Origin: Biformimicrobium ophioploci
Lineage (GTDB): Bacteria; Pseudomonadota; Gammaproteobacteria; Pseudomonadales; Cellvibrionaceae
DNA length: 64,000 nucleotides
Reading direction: 5' to 3'
Assembly: GCF_030270605.1 (NCBI RefSeq)
Contig: NZ_BSYJ01000001.1
Span: forward strand, 62,001 to 126,000
This document shows, piece by piece, positions 63,618-64,000 of the stretch (position 1 is its first letter; the number at the start of each line of letters is the position of its first letter). The notes under the pieces were generated by a model. It saw only the letters and a list, made by a program, of their open reading frames with translations, was not told where the DNA came from and did not search any database. Position numbers and translations under genes: made by a program.

Positions 63618-64000
63618 ATGATGAAATACAGCCTGACCGCAAAAAACCTCGTTCGCCGAAACCTCGAGGCCAAGACCAGTTACTATGCCGAACTGGTCAA
63701 TCCCGGCCACACCAAGGAAATTACCGGACTACTGCGCATCGACAGTGGCCTGCACGCCGATGCCTTCAATCCGGTGATCAGCAACAGTGTGTTGCCGGTG
63801 CACATCTTCAAGCGTTTCGTGGTGGATTATTTTGCTGAGCGACACAGTGGCTTTACCCTGCTGCACTGTGCCAGCGTACCATTCAATGATCAGGAGCTCG
63901 CCGAAATCGGCGTCATGCCGATCGAAAACGGGATCGCCATGGCAGCAGAGCTCCCTGACCTCGGTACCGTGGACGACGATCGCACCCTGAGCTCCGCTCT
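63618..64000 (+). CDS. Hypothetical protein (partial, 3' end outside window)
   Basis: At least 127 residues; the frame is open to the right edge, so the length is unknown. Start ATG-ATG with AGGG 4 nt upstream. Segments: KYSLTAKNLVRRNLEAKTSY, TKEITGLLRIDSGLHADAFN, FKRFVVDYFAERHSGFTLLH and LAEIGVMPIENGIAMAAELP. A GNAT-type acetyltransferase N-terminal part is possible (pattern HIFKRFVVDYF and SVPFND), but I cannot confirm it. It is 70 bp after cysE. Confidence 0.7.
   Translation, partial: MMKYSLTAKNLVRRNLEAKTSYYAELVNPGHTKEITGLLRIDSGLHADAFNPVISNSVLPVHIFKRFVVDYFAERHSGFTLLHCASVPFNDQELAEIGVMPIENGIAMAAELPDLGTVDDDRTLSSA

Overview
The window looks like chromosomal DNA of a free-living Gram-negative gammaproteobacterium of moderately high GC. 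Three things support this: the order tsaD (divergent) / rpsU-yqeY-dnaG-rpoD with a CAT-anticodon tRNA behind it, the outer-membrane proteins (TonB-dependent receptor, OprO/P-like porin, lipoproteins), and an E. coli-like PepB, MaeA, CysE, SrkA and DgkA set. A single-chain BioH-BioC protein, a DUF3094 protein and the general gene mix suggest a Cellvibrionales/Microbulbifer-type marine bacterium; that is inference from remembered gene order, not a search result. TTG and GTG starts are common. I see no phage, insertion sequence, CRISPR array or integron.

Layout. 1-2002: the 3' part of spoVR and a DNA-binding protein with a receiver domain that lacks its phospho-acceptor Asp. 2150-2300: a strong promoter followed about 100 nt later by an intrinsic terminator, then a GDSL-hydrolase lipoprotein. 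3138-8000: cca, a pteridine-reductase-like SDR, a phosphoribosyltransferase, folK, folB and tsaD (tRNA maturation and folate). 8080-13700: the macromolecular-synthesis cluster rpsU-yqeY-dnaG-rpoD, then dgkA and a tRNA. 13728-19048: an accessory locus (TonB receptor, divergent TetR regulator, PhlG-like hydrolase, MBL hydrolase) with a shared operator-like motif. 19216-28532: membrane proteins, a Baeyer-Villiger-type monooxygenase, malic enzyme, PepB, a GNAT enzyme and glutaminase. 28536-37048: a large MscS channel and an RND efflux pump downstream of a LytS/LytTR-type two-component system. 37365-43722: an M13 peptidase lipoprotein, a YceI-like protein, a nitroreductase, DUF3094, an acyl-CoA dehydrogenase and bioD. 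44077-50026: an L,D-transpeptidase, small unknowns, a lipoprotein, a porin, a short DUF389 protein and DUF2254. 50056-52562: the DUF1800/DUF1501 pair. 52706-57419: bioB-bioF-bioH/C, divergent from comF. 57666-64000: a Tat-exported flavin amine oxidase, a FabH-like synthase, a small MscS channel, srkA, cysE and a partial gene at the right edge.

How genes work together. Biotin: bioB, bioF and the BioH-BioC fusion form one minus-strand operon. Its promoter carries a BirA-like dyad over the -35 box. bioD sits alone 9 kb away and bioA is not in the window. Folate: folB, folK and a pteridine reductase lie within 2.4 kb of each other. The sensor kinase and LytTR regulator directly precede the RND permease and adaptor and probably control them. 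The TetR/TonB/PhlG-like/MBL cluster reads as an uptake-and-hydrolysis locus for an unidentified, possibly aromatic or acylated, compound.

The most unusual observations are: the 15-bp repeat linker of the BioH-BioC fusion; the BirA-like operator inside the first codons of comF; the TetR-locus motif repeated across two intergenic regions; the 87-nt nested hairpin between tsaD and folB; the terminated short transcript at 2187-2291; the receiver domain without its Asp; and a DUF389 protein that has only the second half of its family.
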